A stretch of DNA of 64,000 nt from Macrobrachium rosenbergii (GCF_040412425.1 NC_089749.1:38210570-38274569); one strand, 5' to 3'; shown: positions 47,030 through 57,610, counted from the stretch's first letter. Program-made: numbers and translations. The notes: a model not told the origin generated them from the sequence alone.

Positions 47030-47950
47030 CATTGTTAAGACTGGGGGGAAATGACCTTCCCCGCAGCGACAAGATGGTACTTAACTTCTTGGATCTGCTT
47101 ACAGTAGTGCCTGAAGAATAACTTAGGGGACTTCCAGCCTGTATAGACCATAAGGTCCTCAAAATCCATGTGTTGGAAGAAATTGATTGAAGAAGCAGCT
47201 TTCCTAACATCATGACCCGCAGGCACACTGTCTGGGTCTGCTGTCATAATGAAGTATCTTGGATCTTACGCCGTCCTTGGAGATGTTGGCACCTGTAGTA
47301 CGGCAAAAGAGTTGGCCCCCTTTCCAAGCCGCAGTGGCCTGGAGGCAGGCCTGAAGACAGGATACAGGGCATAAAGTGGTGTCTTGTGCAAGCGACGGGA
47401 TCCGCCAGGGACCCCAGTGTTTGGTGGGGAGCTCATTCTTCGTGAGGAACGAAGGGTCTGGATAAAGGGTAGCTTCCCCAGAATCCAAAAACTGGACGTG
47501 ACCAGGATCACGAGAAGGGGCCACTATCTCAGAAATGCAAGCACCGGAAGCCATTGCGAGCAGAAACAAGGTCTTCCTTATCAACAACTCTAGGTCTACT
47601 GCATGATGAGAGGTATCTGAAGCCAGTTGGAGAACCTTGGACAAAGACCAAGTGATCAGCTTGGGTGGTTTAGCAGGGTTAAGGCGAGCGCAGGCCTTCG
47701 GGATCTTAGATAGAAGGCCATCATTAAAATCAATACTGAAGCCAGAGAATATTGGCCTATTGAGGGCTGACTTACAGGTGTTGATGGTACCAGGTGCTAA
47801 ACCTTGGTCATGCAGAGATTTAAAGGAGATGCAGAAGTCCAGCATGATAGCAGATGGATTCTGCTCACGGACAAAGGACGAAAACTTCTTCCAGGAAGAA
47901 TTACATTGATTCTTAGTGCCCTCCGCCTTGTAGGACTCCAGGAAGTCTAT
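47030..47950 (-). pseudogene. DIRS E tyrosine recombinase with mutated first catalytic Arg
   Basis: The frame from 47845 reads SFKSLHDQGLAPGTINTCKS and IPKACARLNPAKPPKLITW. The place of Arg 1 is LAMASGACISEI: Cys replaces Arg (TGC, consistent with C to T from CGC). A shift near 47245 leads to the C-terminus, with VPAGHDVRKAASS (H..R kept) and TGWKSPKLFFRHYCKQ (Tyr kept). Both the lost Arg and the frameshift would abolish activity. Confidence 0.85.
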
Positions 47951-48079
47951 GTTTGCTTTCTGGATGCCGAAGCGTCTGTGGACTGCAAATTCGAGAAAAT
48001 CATCAAATGAAGATTGCTCATTAGCCAGGATGAAGCGGAGACAATTTTCTTCTGGACTTTCTGAGTGAGAACTGGAGCC

Positions 48080-49465
48080 AGGAGTGGAATCAGACGTACT
48101 GTAGGCTGAGTTCCGGTGTCAGAGTAAACCAGTTGCTCTTCAGCCACTTCGGGGCTATGATGGCAGCTACGCCCCAGAAGGACTGGAGCTTGTGAAGTAC
48201 CTTGAGAAGAAGGTTGACTGGAGGAAACAGGTAAATCCTGTCCCAGTGAATCCAGTCGAGAGCCATCGCGTCCATCCCCACAGCCCAAGGGTCTAGGACC
48301 GGGGAGACATCAGGGAAGCTTGTGGTTGTTTGTTGTCGCAAACAGATCCACCTGGAGATCTGGGACTTTGCCCAGCACGAAAGAGAATGATGCGTTGTCT
48401 AGAGCCCATTTCGATTCGAGGGGTGCTGCTCTAGACAGAGAGTCTGCTATCACGTTCTTAACCCCTGCTAGATGAGTCGCAGAGAGATGCCACTTCCTGC
48501 GTCTGGCCAGTGAGAAGATGGCTATCATGACATGATTGATTGGGCGTGACCTGGAGCCCCGTTGGTTGATGCAGTTCACTATGACACTGCCGTCCAGCAC
48601 CAAACGGACGGACGAGCTTCTCTTGGGTTTCAGCCGTTTGAGGGATAGAAAAACGGCATCGTTTCCAAGATGTTGATATGGAAGCTCTGAAACTTTGTCG
48701 ACCAATTTCCCTGCACTTGTTGGGAGGGGGAGTGGCCCCCCCAACCTGTCAAGGATGCGTCCGTGTGGAAGACCACCGACGGGGGAGGATGAACGAGAGG
48801 GATCGACTTTGAGAGGCTTCGGGATGAGGTCCAGGATCTCAATTGTTTGCGCAGCAAGTCGGGTGTGACTGCGCACCGATCTCTTAAGCATTTGGTGGCT
48901 CTGCGACGCCAGGCTCGATTGATGTCCTTGAGTCTGGCTTTGAGCAAGGGGTCCGTGACGGTGGCGAACTGGAGGGAGCCTAGCACTTTCTCTTGCATTC
49001 GTCTGGTAGTCACCTTCTGTTTCAAGAATGGACGGACTGTCTTTGTTATTTCCCAATGCTTGGACGGGGGGAGAGACAGATGGTGGTCTACCAAGTTCCA
49101 GTCTAGGCCAAGTCACTGGAAGGATTGGGATGGAGTCAGACGAGATTTCTTGAAGTTTATTTGAAATCCCAGAGACTGGAGAAAGGCCATGGTGTCCTTA
49201 GCCATCTGGAGACAACCTTCCTGGCTGGACGCCCAGACTATCCAGTCGTCCAGATAGGCTGCCACCTGAATTCCCTGACTCCGTAGGACCTGAATGATGG
49301 TATCCGCTAGTTTGGTAAAAATCCATGGAGCTATATTGAGCCCGAAGGGCATAGCTCTGGAAACATAAGCCTTTGCCTTGAGTCTGAAACCAAGGTAGGG
49401 GGTGAAGCGACAAGACATCGGCATATGCCAGTAAGCGTCGGTAAGATCTATGGAGATACTGTAGT
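48080..49465 (-). pseudogene. DIRS E RT C-terminal part, RNase H and methylase-like region
   Basis: SISIDLTDAYWHMPMSCRFT begins next to the LTR insertion. MPFGLNIAPWIF and AAYLDDWIVWASSQEG (catalytic box near 49245) follow. After a shift near 49110 come RNase H blocks HTDASLTGWGGHS, VLDGSVIVNCINQRGS and NVIADSLSRAAPLESKW. The methylase-like part has IYLFPPVNLLLKVLHKLQSF and APKWLKSNWF to about 48110. Confidence 0.87.
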
Positions 49466-49911
49466 TGTGGTGGAATTCAAAACCACAAAAAACAGTACAC
49501 AACACTCACCCTGATCCTCGGTTGCTGGAAGATGGAGTAAGGCGTCCACAGTCGCCAACACAGCACACAAAACCACACAAACAAAACAAGGAAACATAAA
49601 AAAAAAGAAGATAGAACTATATACACAACAAGAACAGCACACTAACAAGAAAAACCAACAACTCTCAAAAGCACACAAAACTGTCCAAGACCAAACGACT
49701 GACCGGCACTAGCTCTGACTCAAGACTCACTCAAAAACCGAAAAATCCTTCACATATTCCACAGACAGACAGCGCCGTAAACAAACTAACGACCTCATCC
49801 CTCTTCCAACAACCGAAGCACTCACTAACGACAATTACACTTGCTTGCTCGCTCTCTCTCTCACACAGAACGTTGGGAAATGCTAATTAAAAACTCACTC
49901 ATCCCTCTATA
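49466..49911 (-). repeat. 3' LTR (left copy) of the gag-only element
   Basis: It runs from TGTGGTGGAATTC to CCCTCTATA on the plus strand, so the transcript-sense LTR ends in CACA. In the first 100 bp it differs from the right copy at two positions. The CT tract near 49852 is short here. Confidence 0.92.
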
Positions 49912-49925
49912 ATTCTCCCCCTTTT
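49912..49925 (-). promoter_or_regulatory. Polypurine tract
   Basis: On the minus strand AAAAGGGGGAGAAT directly precedes the 3' LTR, the usual site that primes plus-strand DNA synthesis. Confidence 0.75.
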
Positions 49926-50174
49926 AGCATTTCCCAACCAACACTTTTCACACTGCATTTAAATTGCCTTATGTCTATTAACACCCACGGATGCTCACTA
50001 GCAGGTCCTTTAGATCGCGTAAAGCGGCGGGCACGCAATCATTCTCTCAGATTCGCTCTCTCTTCCAGCAACATTCAGATTTACATTTTCTCCTCCATTC
50101 TCTCTCAGATTCACACTATCTTCTTCACTATTACCACTCTCAATTTCATCCACAATCTCATCTATACCCTCTAA

Positions 50175-50970
50175 CTAACGTGTTCCCAAATACCTCCCCA
50201 ATTCTTCAACTAACCCATCCCATTCGCTCATTGACCTTTCCAATTCTTGCAACGATTCATTCATGCTTTCAATCACTCGTATATTACTGCTACGCTCTCT
50301 TACTCTTACACTTTCGCTCATCTGCAACCGTTCACTCACCCCTACACGTTCAGTCAACTCAGTTATATCAAACCCGCATATGCTAAACGTTCTATTCATA
50401 CCATCCCATTCATCCGTATTACACGCTTTATCACTCATTTTCACTTTGGCACTCACACCCCTATCACACAACTTACGATCACTCCGTTCACTTTACGTTC
50501 TTCCCTTTCTTACGTTTCCTACCATACTCTATCAAAACAAATTGCTGATCCTCATGCAACAACCCCTCACGTACATGCATCACACGCACCGCTTGCATCC
50601 TGGAGGATCCACCCATTTGAACCCCTTCACACTCAGTTTCCCAATTCGCTGTCACAGTCACTCTCTTTCGTCTACATACACTTGATACATGCCCTTCCAT
50701 TCCACATTCGACACACTTCGCTCTCGGTTCTGAACACATTCTCGCATAGTGCCCATTCTTACCACAGTTGCCACATATTACATTCACTCGGGTACCCCTA
50801 CAACCATTAGCAATATGACCCTACTGTCGGCACCTGTAGCATTTAACCCCCCTATCTTTCGTACACTCACTTAACAAATGTCCCGATTGCCCACACCCAA
50901 AACATGCTCCTAAAGCCCACCTACACTCATTCTTTGTATGTCCTTCCTTTCCACATCTGAAACACTTCGC
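50175..50970 (-). pseudogene. Gag C-terminus with five CCHC-type zinc knuckles (frameshift and stop)
   Basis: Continuing after a shift near 50970, the minus strand reads CFRCGKEGHTKNEC, CFGCGQSGHLLSEC, CYRCRQ-stop-GHIANGC, CGNCGKNGHYARMC and CVECGMEGHVSSVC. These are CCHC knuckles that bind RNA. A TAG (near 50823) interrupts the third. A basic segment (YGRKRKKGKNVK) ends at 50488. A further open frame at 50471-50175 (SERLQMSESVRVRERSSN) is probably a gag tail in another frame. Five knuckles is more than the one to three usual in LTR-element gag. Confidence 0.8.
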
Positions 50971-52489
50971 TACTTCCACTCACCGACCTTCCCCTTTGTA
51001 CACTACTATCCCTAACCCGTCCAACCTGTTGTTCCCTTACAAACCCACCATTCATCCTCACTGGCACCTCCACATTACTTGCTCTTACACTCCTATCTAT
51101 TACACTATCTGCCATTCTCATTGGGCCCCTCAACACTGCATCCCTAAAGCTTCCAAACTCTGGCACTCCCTCATCTACCCCAGCCCTTACACTCACATTT
51201 CTGCTCTCTTTTATAACCCTGTCAAGCTCATAATCTTCTACAATTTCCAAAATTTCTCCCCAAGTCAACCTTTCACTCGTCCATCTTTTCTTCCCCTTCC
51301 GCTTCAAGTTCACAAATTCTCTCACTCCATCTGGCACTGTCTCTAACAACTTTCGAACTAACTCCTTACATTCATCTATCCCATCATCCCCAAACTTCTT
51401 CCTTGCCAACGTCTCCAGCCTACAAGCATACAGTGACAAGGTTTCCCCAGCTTTCATTCTTGCCTCATCAAATCCATTCTTCCTCTTATACTTAACACTT
51501 GCTTTCATACGCCTCGCTTGCTCAACTAGTCTAGCTTTCACCTTGTCATACTCAACATCTCCCACACTCATAACAACCCTATACATATCAAGCAAAAACC
51601 CAGTCAAATATTCTCCTAATTCTCGTGCCCACACTCTCTTACTCTCCCCATACTTATCCTGACAAAACCTTTCATACTCCCTAAAGAAATCATGCACATC
51701 CCTACTTCCATACTCATTATACCTTTCACAATGGGGTACCTCCCTCACATACATAGCCTTTCTCACTTCTTTCTCACTTTCACTCTCACTTTCGCTACTT
51801 TCACTCTGTCCTTTCATACCCTCTTCCGAACACAAAGAGTCCACTTCCGCACTTACATTCATCTTGCTCATTACACTCTTCTTCCCCTTCTTTTTATCCA
51901 CTTTTATCCATTCACCTCCATCCACCTCACTATCAGTACTATTTTTACCCTCTCCCTTCTTTCCTGCCTTTCCCACTTCCTTGCCCTTCTTACCAGTTTC
52001 CTTTCCTTTTCCCTTCTTCCCTTTTTCTTCCCCTGACTTATCCTTACTTTCCCTCTGTTCCTTCCCTTGCTTTTCATTCCCCTTTTCCTTACCCTGCCTC
52101 TCATTCTCTCGTTTCTTACTTCCTATTTCCACATCACTTTCATCACTCACGCTTCCATTCACTTCTTCCTCCTTTTCTTTCTCTCTTGCCCCTTCACACG
52201 TTCCAGAGAACCTGCCTCCAACAGCCCCTTCTCCAAAAACACCCTTGAACATACCTTTCACCATTTCTTCCACACCTTTAATCATTCCCTCCAACTTTTT
52301 ATGCATCCTCTCTTCTGACTCTTTCATCTCCCCTTTCATTTCTTCTTTTGCACTCCTTAGCATTACCCCCATCTCCTCCGACTGACTCCTCAACTCCTCA
52401 TTCCTCAGCCTCCCATTCTCCTCCTCCAGCCTACCCTGGAGTTCCCTAGCCACCCGGAGTTCCTCTCTCAGTGTCTCTATCCCACTCAT
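50927..52489 (-). CDS. Gag protein of the LTR element, 520 codons
   Basis: ATG at 52489 opens a charged coiled coil (LREELRVARELQGRLEEENG). A very Lys/Glu-rich low-complexity region spans about residues 120-240, with many EKGNEKQGKEQ-like units. A capsid-like helical domain spans about residues 255-420: DVHDFFREYERFCQDKYGES, RVWARELGEYLTGFLLDMYR, DEARMKAGETLSLYACRLET and CKELVRKLLETVPDGVREFV. This layout is typical of Ty3-type gag. The frame runs out into the knuckle region at 50927 through an indel. The intact length with conserved layout suggests the copy is young. It acts as the particle protein. Confidence 0.8.
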   Translation of the reverse strand: MSGIETLREELRVARELQGRLEEENGRLRNEELRSQSEEMGVMLRSAKEEMKGEMKESEERMHKKLEGMIKGVEEMVKGMFKGVFGEGAVGGRFSGTCEGAREKEKEEEVNGSVSDESDVEIGSKKRENERQGKEKGNEKQGKEQRESKDKSGEEKGKKGKGKETGKKGKEVGKAGKKGEGKNSTDSEVDGGEWIKVDKKKGKKSVMSKMNVSAEVDSLCSEEGMKGQSESSESESESEKEVRKAMYVREVPHCERYNEYGSRDVHDFFREYERFCQDKYGESKRVWARELGEYLTGFLLDMYRVVMSVGDVEYDKVKARLVEQARRMKASVKYKRKNGFDEARMKAGETLSLYACRLETLARKKFGDDGIDECKELVRKLLETVPDGVREFVNLKRKGKKRWTSERLTWGEILEIVEDYELDRVIKESRNVSVRAGVDEGVPEFGSFRDAVLRGPMRMADSVIDRSVRASNVEVPVRMNGGFVREQQVGRVRDSSVQRGRSVSGSSEVFQMWKGRTYKE

Positions 52490-52553
52490 CCTGACCTCTT
52501 ACTCTCACTCTACCCACCACAAACAATCCTAACGGCTATTATACAACAGCAAC

Positions 52554-52566
52554 ACGTTGGGCGCCA
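52554..52566 (-). promoter_or_regulatory. Primer binding-like site (tRNA-Lys type)
   Basis: On the minus strand TGGCGCCAACGTG lies 7 bases after the 5' LTR. It equals the complement of a tRNA-Lys 3' end (TGGCGCCCAACGTG) with one C missing. Confidence 0.65.
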
Positions 52567-52573
52567 AATATTA

Positions 52574-52951
52574 TGTGGCGGAATTCAAAACCACAAAAAA
52601 CAGTACACAACACTCACCCTGATCCTCGGTTGCTGGAAGATGGAGTAAGGCGTCCACGGTCGCCAACACAGCACACAAAACCACACAAACAAAACAAGGA
52701 AACATAAAAAAAAAGAAGATAGAACTATATACACAACAAGAACAGCACACTAACAAGAAAAACCAACAACTCTCAAAAAGCACACAAAAAAACTGTCCAA
52801 GACCAAACGACTGATCGGCACTAGCTCTGACTCAAGACTCACTCAAAAACCGAAAAATCCTTCACATATTCCACAGACAGACAGCGCCGTAAACAAACTA
52901 ACGACCTCATCCCTCTTCCAACAACCGAAGCACTCACTAATGACAATTATA

Positions 52952-52995
<44 letters not shown>

Positions 52996-53040
52996 GAACG
53001 TTGGGAAATGCTAATTAAAAAACTCACTCATCCCTCTATA
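52574..53040 (-). repeat. 5' LTR (right copy) of the gag-only element
   Basis: TGTGGCGGAATTC to CCCTCTATA. It is about 20 bp longer than the left copy, mainly through a (CT)n run at 52955-52990. It should carry the promoter, but no clear TATA box was identified. Confidence 0.92.
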
Positions 53041-53410
53041 TAGTGTATGCCCCAAGGGGTAGTAGGGTTCGTATTTTGCATAAATACTTAGCATCTGGAA
53101 CCTGTCGCACTGAATGAAGTAGTTGAACCCGACAGATCCAGAATGACCCTCTTCTTGTCCGAGCCTTTCTTGGGAACACAGAAGAGACGGCCTTGAAATC
53201 GCAGGGACTTGGCCGGGCGGATGACTCGTTTGGCCAAGAGGTCCTGAACATACTCTTCCAGGAAAGGTGTTGAGTCCTGGAAGAACCCCTTGGGGGGAGG
53301 ACGTGGAGACTTCCACTCCCATCCATGACCTTCAGACACTACACTGAATGCCCAGACGCTGAATGTCCACTGATGTTTGAAGCAGACTAGGCGACCCCCT
53401 ACCGGAAGGG
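53041..53410 (-). pseudogene. DIRS E RT N-terminal part
   Basis: VGGRLVCFKHQWTFSVWAFS near 53400 opens pol, followed by PFLEEYVQDLLAKRVIRPAK, FQGRLFCVPKKGSDKKRVIL and, after a shift, IRTLLPLGAYTI at the LTR junction. The protein resumes at 49460 on the far side of the LTR element. Confidence 0.85.
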
Positions 53411-55066
53411 TCTCATTGTTTGCCTTGTCCAGCTCCTCTGCCTCCGCGTTTACCTTGGTGGTGTCCTCGAAGTTTGTTGCCGGCACCTCAGCCGTTACTG
53501 CCATGGTGACCACCTCTCTGGGGAAGTTCTGTCCAGAGTGATAGGTCTGAAAGTTGGCCTTACCTTGTTCATAGAAAGGGTTGTAGGCAGGAGAGGGGGC
53601 CGGGTAAGGAGGAGGAGGCATCCGGTACACAGGAGCTGGGGGAGGAGGTCCAGCTTGACGGTGTGACGTCAGCTTGGAACTCTTGGCAGACTTGGGCTGA
53701 GGCCCTTGGCCAGGGGTAAACTTCCTCTTGTAAATGGAAGCATCCCACTTCTCAAGAAGATTTCTATTCTCCCGGGCAGCGGTATCGAGGATCTCTTTGA
53801 CCAGATCATTGGGGAATAGCTTATCACCCCACACAGAAGAGTTGATCAGGCATTTTGGCTCATGCCGAACCTTGCGTTGGCAAGGATATGTTTTCGACAT
53901 GCCCTGGGTGCCTGACAGAAGGCAAATAAGTCCGTTGCATGGTGATCACATGGGATTTAGCCAGGGCTGTGTAGAGGTCCTTGCCCGGGTTATTGTTGAT
54001 CAATGCCTCCAACATAGTCTGGTGAGACAGGGAGGCTGACAGGCAGACTCTGCTCTCATACTCTGTTTTGAGGAGGGCTTCGGAAAGCAGGGGTAACCGT
54101 TCCTGAAATTGCTGACTGGCGCAATCGTTAGCCAGCTTCCACACGCTGAAAGTGAGGTGGACCCCTTTCCATATCTCAGAGTCATTCGGTAGTACAAGCG
54201 AGGTCGGCTTGCGCTCTCCAAGGGTGGGGATGGCTTTTTCCTCAATAACGGCCTTGAAAACAGACTGAGCCATCTTCGTGGCGAAAGGAACTACCATCTC
54301 GTCTGGCGTCAAGTAAGATGTGAGATTCTTCCCGAAGGCTGACACCTGAGCACTGGTACAGGTGGCCTTCTTCATCTCCGCCAGGAGAAGCTTTTGGGCC
54401 GCAGAGTGCTTAAAGATCACCGTTTCCTTGGGGATGGTGTCGTCTCGGAAGGCTTCATCACTATGCCTCACATAGCAATAGGGGTAGGCCGCTTGACTAG
54501 GGTAAAATTCCAGGTCTTCTAATGGCCTGGCCCCTAGGCCTTCCCCACAGTGGAGAATGCCATCAGCCATAGGCATGGTGACAGCACAACGCCAAGGGTT
54601 CAGTGGGTTGAAGACTGGAAGTTGGGAGGCCGGTGGCAACTGACCAAATGGAGAACCCGGTTGTGCAGGAGTCTATACAGTCAACTTGAGAGTCGACAAC
54701 TCCTACGAAAATTCAGCTATTTTCCCATGAACTTGAGACTGCAAAGACTGCATGAAGGAGCTCAGTTTCAAATCCAGGGCGGCGTCTAGGGCGGCGGTGG
54801 TCAAGGGTGCCTCTGAGGGAGTCTCAGTAAAGGACGGACCCGTCCCAGACACCAGGGATGGCTGGAGCTTTCGAGACGGTGCAAAGGACATCTCACCGCT
54901 CTCAGATACAGCAGTAGATGAGGCAGCTGGAGAAAACAGACGAAGAGGTGTGGAGGTGACCCCGGACAGAGTCTCAGAGGGGTCTCCCAAGATATCTGAT
55001 TCTTCCCCTGAGCAAGGAGTATCCGCCTGCTCCTCAGTCTCGGTATCCAGATCCATGTCCTCGATA
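53411..55066 (-). pseudogene. DIRS E gag, 5'-truncated
   Basis: From 55066 leftward: an acidic Ser-rich segment (DMDLDTETEEQADTPCSGEE), then PLTTAALDAALDLKLSSFMQ. After a shift near 54650 the conserved core reads NPWRCAVTMPMADGILHCGE, EDLEFYPSQAAYPYCYVRHS and LSEALLKTEYESRVCLSASL. RHEPKCLINSSVWGDKLFP is near 53850, and a Pro/Tyr-rich tail (PPPAPVYRMPPPPYPAPSPA) is near 53620. The Cys/His exon known from C and D is absent through truncation at the TTAA boundary. Confidence 0.82.
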
Positions 55067-55499
55067 TTAACCCTTAAACACCAAGCCTCTATTATCAAAA
55101 GTGTCTGCCGTATGCCGGCGAGGTTCGGGCGTTAGCTCCGAAGCGGAAAAAGTTTTTTTTTAAAAATCACAGCACGCTTAGTTTTTAAGATTAAGAGTTC
55201 ATTTTTGGCTCCTTTTTTTCTCATTGCCTGAAGTTTAGTACGCAACCATCAGAAATGAAAAAAATATCATTATCATATATAAATATTGGAATATATGACA
55301 GTGCAAAAAAAATTTCATATATAATTGTATACAAATCACGCTGTGAGCAAAACGTTTAAAGCTAATGAGTTTTTTTTTTTTGTTGTATTGAACACTAAAT
55401 TGAGATGATTTTGGTATATAACAAATTGTAAAACGATCAAAGCAACACAGAGAAAATATTATCACAAAATAATGCATGAATTCGTAACGTGCGGACGTA

Positions 55500-57350
55500 A
55501 AAAAAGTTTTTTCAAAAATTCACCATAAATCGAAATATTGTGCTAGAGACTTCCCGTTTGTTACAAAATGAAGGTAATTGATTGAATATTACTAGACTGT
55601 AAGTGTTTTAGCTTACAATTGCAGTTTTTGACCATTTCGGTCGAGTCAAAGTTGACCGAAGGTCGAATTTTTTCTATTTATCGTGATTTATATGAAAATA
55701 TTTCAAAACTGATAAAAGCTACAACCATAAGTTATTTTTGTTGTATTCTACATGATATTGCGCACATTTCCATGTATAACACTTTATGAAAGTCCTAATA
55801 TAAAACGGTTCGAAAATTACGACAAGGTGACTAAAGAAATTCTGAGATTTTCAGCAGATTTACCGCACGCGGAGGGAAGGAAAGTTTTTCAAAAATTCAC
55901 CATAAATCAAAATATTGTGCGATAGACTTCCCGTTTGTTGCAAAATGAAGGTACATGATTGAATGTTACTAGAACGTAAGAGTTTTAGCTTACAATTGCA
56001 TTTTTCGACCATTTCGGTCGAGTCAAAGTTAATCGTAGGTTTAAATTTTGGCACTTATCGTGATATGAAAATATTTCAAAACTGTTAAAAGCTACAACCA
56101 TGAGTTATTTTTTGTTGTATTCTACATGAAATTGCACACATTTTCATGTATAACACTTTATATAATGCCTAATAGAAAATGGTGCGAAAATTACGACAAG
56201 GTGACTAAAGAAATTCTGAGATTTTCAGCTGAGTTACCGCGCGGAGGGAAGGAAAAAGTTTTTTTTCAAAAATTCACCATAAATCGAAATATTCTGCTTG
56301 AGATTTCTCGTTTGTTGCAAAATGAAGGTAAATGATTGAATATTACTAGAATGTTAGAGTTTTAGCTTACAATTGCATTTTTCAACCATTTCCGTCGAGT
56401 CAAAATTGACGGAAGGTTGAAATTTTGGCACTTATCGTGATTTATATGAAAATATGTCAAAATTCATAAAAGCTACAACCATGAGTTATTTTTTGTTGTA
56501 TTCTACATGAAATTGCGCACATTTTCATATATAAAACTTTATGTAATGGCTAATAGAAAACTGCAAAAATTACGACAATGTGACTAAAGAATTTCTGAGA
56601 TTGTAAGAGCCTGACGCCGTCTCTTCCAAACACGCGCGTGTTCATGTGTTCGTCGTCCATCGGAGTGGCGAGACGTTTGGCATCTTCACAAACAGAAACA
56701 TACACACAGTTTGATACAGAAGATTCGTTGGAACATTATGAGTACATGATTAGAATGCTTGCATGGCAATGCAAGTAGTGGTGATTGTACATACATCAAG
56801 ACAACAATGGTTAGGGAGAAACAGATGGAAATATTGTATGGTTGAAATCGCGTTCCTCTAGAGAAAGAAAACGAGATGCTCTTGTTGTCTTGTCCACTCC
56901 GATCGATGATGAACACATGAACACACACGTGTTTGGAAGAGACGGCGTCAGGCTCTTACAAGATTTTCAGCAGAGTTAGCGAGGACGTAAGGAAAATATT
57001 TTTTCAAAAATTCACCATAAATCAAAATATTCTGTTAGAGACTTCTCGTTTGTTGCAAAATGAAGGTAAATGATTGGATATTACTAGAATGTAAGAGTTT
57101 TAGCTTACAATTGCATTTTTCAACCATTTCGGTCGAGTCAAAGTTGACCGAAGGTTGAAATTTTGGCACTTATCGTGATTTATATGAAAATATGTCAAAA
57201 TTGATAAAAGCTACAACCATGAGTTATTTTTTGTTGTATTCTACATGAAACTGCGCACATTTTCATATACAAAACTTTATGTAAAGGCTAATAGAAAACT
57301 GCAAAACTTACGACAGTGACTAAAGAATTTCTGAGATTTTCAGCAAAGTT
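55500..57350 (+). repeat. Four ~377-bp tandem units inside the piggyBac-type element
   Basis: The landmark TTCACCATAAAT is at about 55519, 55896, 56273 and 57011. Spacing is 377, 377 and 738 bp, the last including a 359-bp insertion plus its 4-bp duplication. Each unit contains AAAATGAAGGTAA, AGCTTACAATTGCA, a TTCGGTC..GACCGAA stem and TTACGACAA. Confidence 0.85.
56602..56960. mobile_element. 359-bp fold-back element (MITE) within a tandem unit
   Basis: TGTAAGAGCCTGACGCCGTC at the left end is inverted at the right end. The arms remain complementary for about 70 bp (CTTCCAAACACG, GTTCATGTGTTC, CACTCCGAT). AGAT flanks both ends (56598-56601, 56961-56964), and the empty site is seen in the neighbouring units (CTGAGATTTTCAGC). 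An open frame inside has no family match. Confidence 0.85.
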
Positions 57351-57610
57351 AGCTGATGCTTTCTTTTGGGATAAGAAAGAAATTCGCGCATGCGCAGCTG
57401 GGTCACGCTTGTAAACAAAACAACAGCATGATCCGTGAACTCCCAGCATCGCTCAAGGCGCGATTTAAAATTTTTCGCAAACGAGGCCTATACGTATTTT
57501 TCCGCGAATATTTAAAAAACTTTAGTAGTCAACGTATTTTACGTCCACTTGGCACCCAACAGATAACTTTTGTCAACGTAAAATACGTCCAGTCGGCGTT
57601 AAAGGGTTAA

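Larger units (their letters stand above)
49466..53040 (-). mobile_element. Gag-only LTR retrotransposon inserted in DIRS E
   Basis: Two near-identical LTRs (49466-49911 and 52574-53040) bound 2.66 kb of internal DNA, and TAGT occurs on both outer sides (49462-49465, 53041-53044). On the minus strand a primer-binding-like site follows the 5' LTR and a polypurine tract precedes the 3' LTR. The interior encodes a long gag with zinc knuckles and nothing resembling protease, RT or integrase. It is therefore non-autonomous and would need pol from elsewhere. LTR similarity (length difference mostly from a (CT)n tract) suggests a recent insertion. Confidence 0.92.
45944..55066 (-). mobile_element. 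DIRS element E, distinct subfamily, split by an LTR element and 5'-truncated
   Basis: The 3' tip is at about 45944. Its terminal arm (GGTGAGGTAGCTGTGTCGTC) is inverted in the internal complementary region at 46364-46460 (ACAACAGCTACCTCACCC). Recombinase, RNase H, RT and gag follow at increasing coordinates. The RT is split at 49465/53041 by a complete LTR retrotransposon. The 5' end stops at TTAA 55067-55070, where a piggyBac-type element begins. Proteins align with those of B-D throughout but differ clearly, so this is a separate subfamily. Confidence 0.88.
55071..57606. mobile_element. piggyBac-type non-autonomous element with internal tandem repeats
   Basis: TTAA flanks both sides (55067-55070, 57607-57610). 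The ends are CCCTTAAACACC and, inverted, CCCTTTAACGCC: the CCC..GGG/TTAA signature of piggyBac elements. There is no transposase gene. The interior has four units of about 377 bp (3' one interrupted by an insertion) and AT-rich flanks. It separates a truncated DIRS E from a truncated Tigger. Confidence 0.8.

Noticed and set aside
51864..52385. Plus-strand open frame of 173 codons rich in Ser, Pro and Phe
   Set aside because: It is the complement of the Lys/Glu-rich part of the minus-strand gag, so its openness follows from composition.
56686..56928. 80-codon minus-strand frame in the fold-back element
   Set aside because: It lies wholly within the 359-bp element and lacks any family motif.
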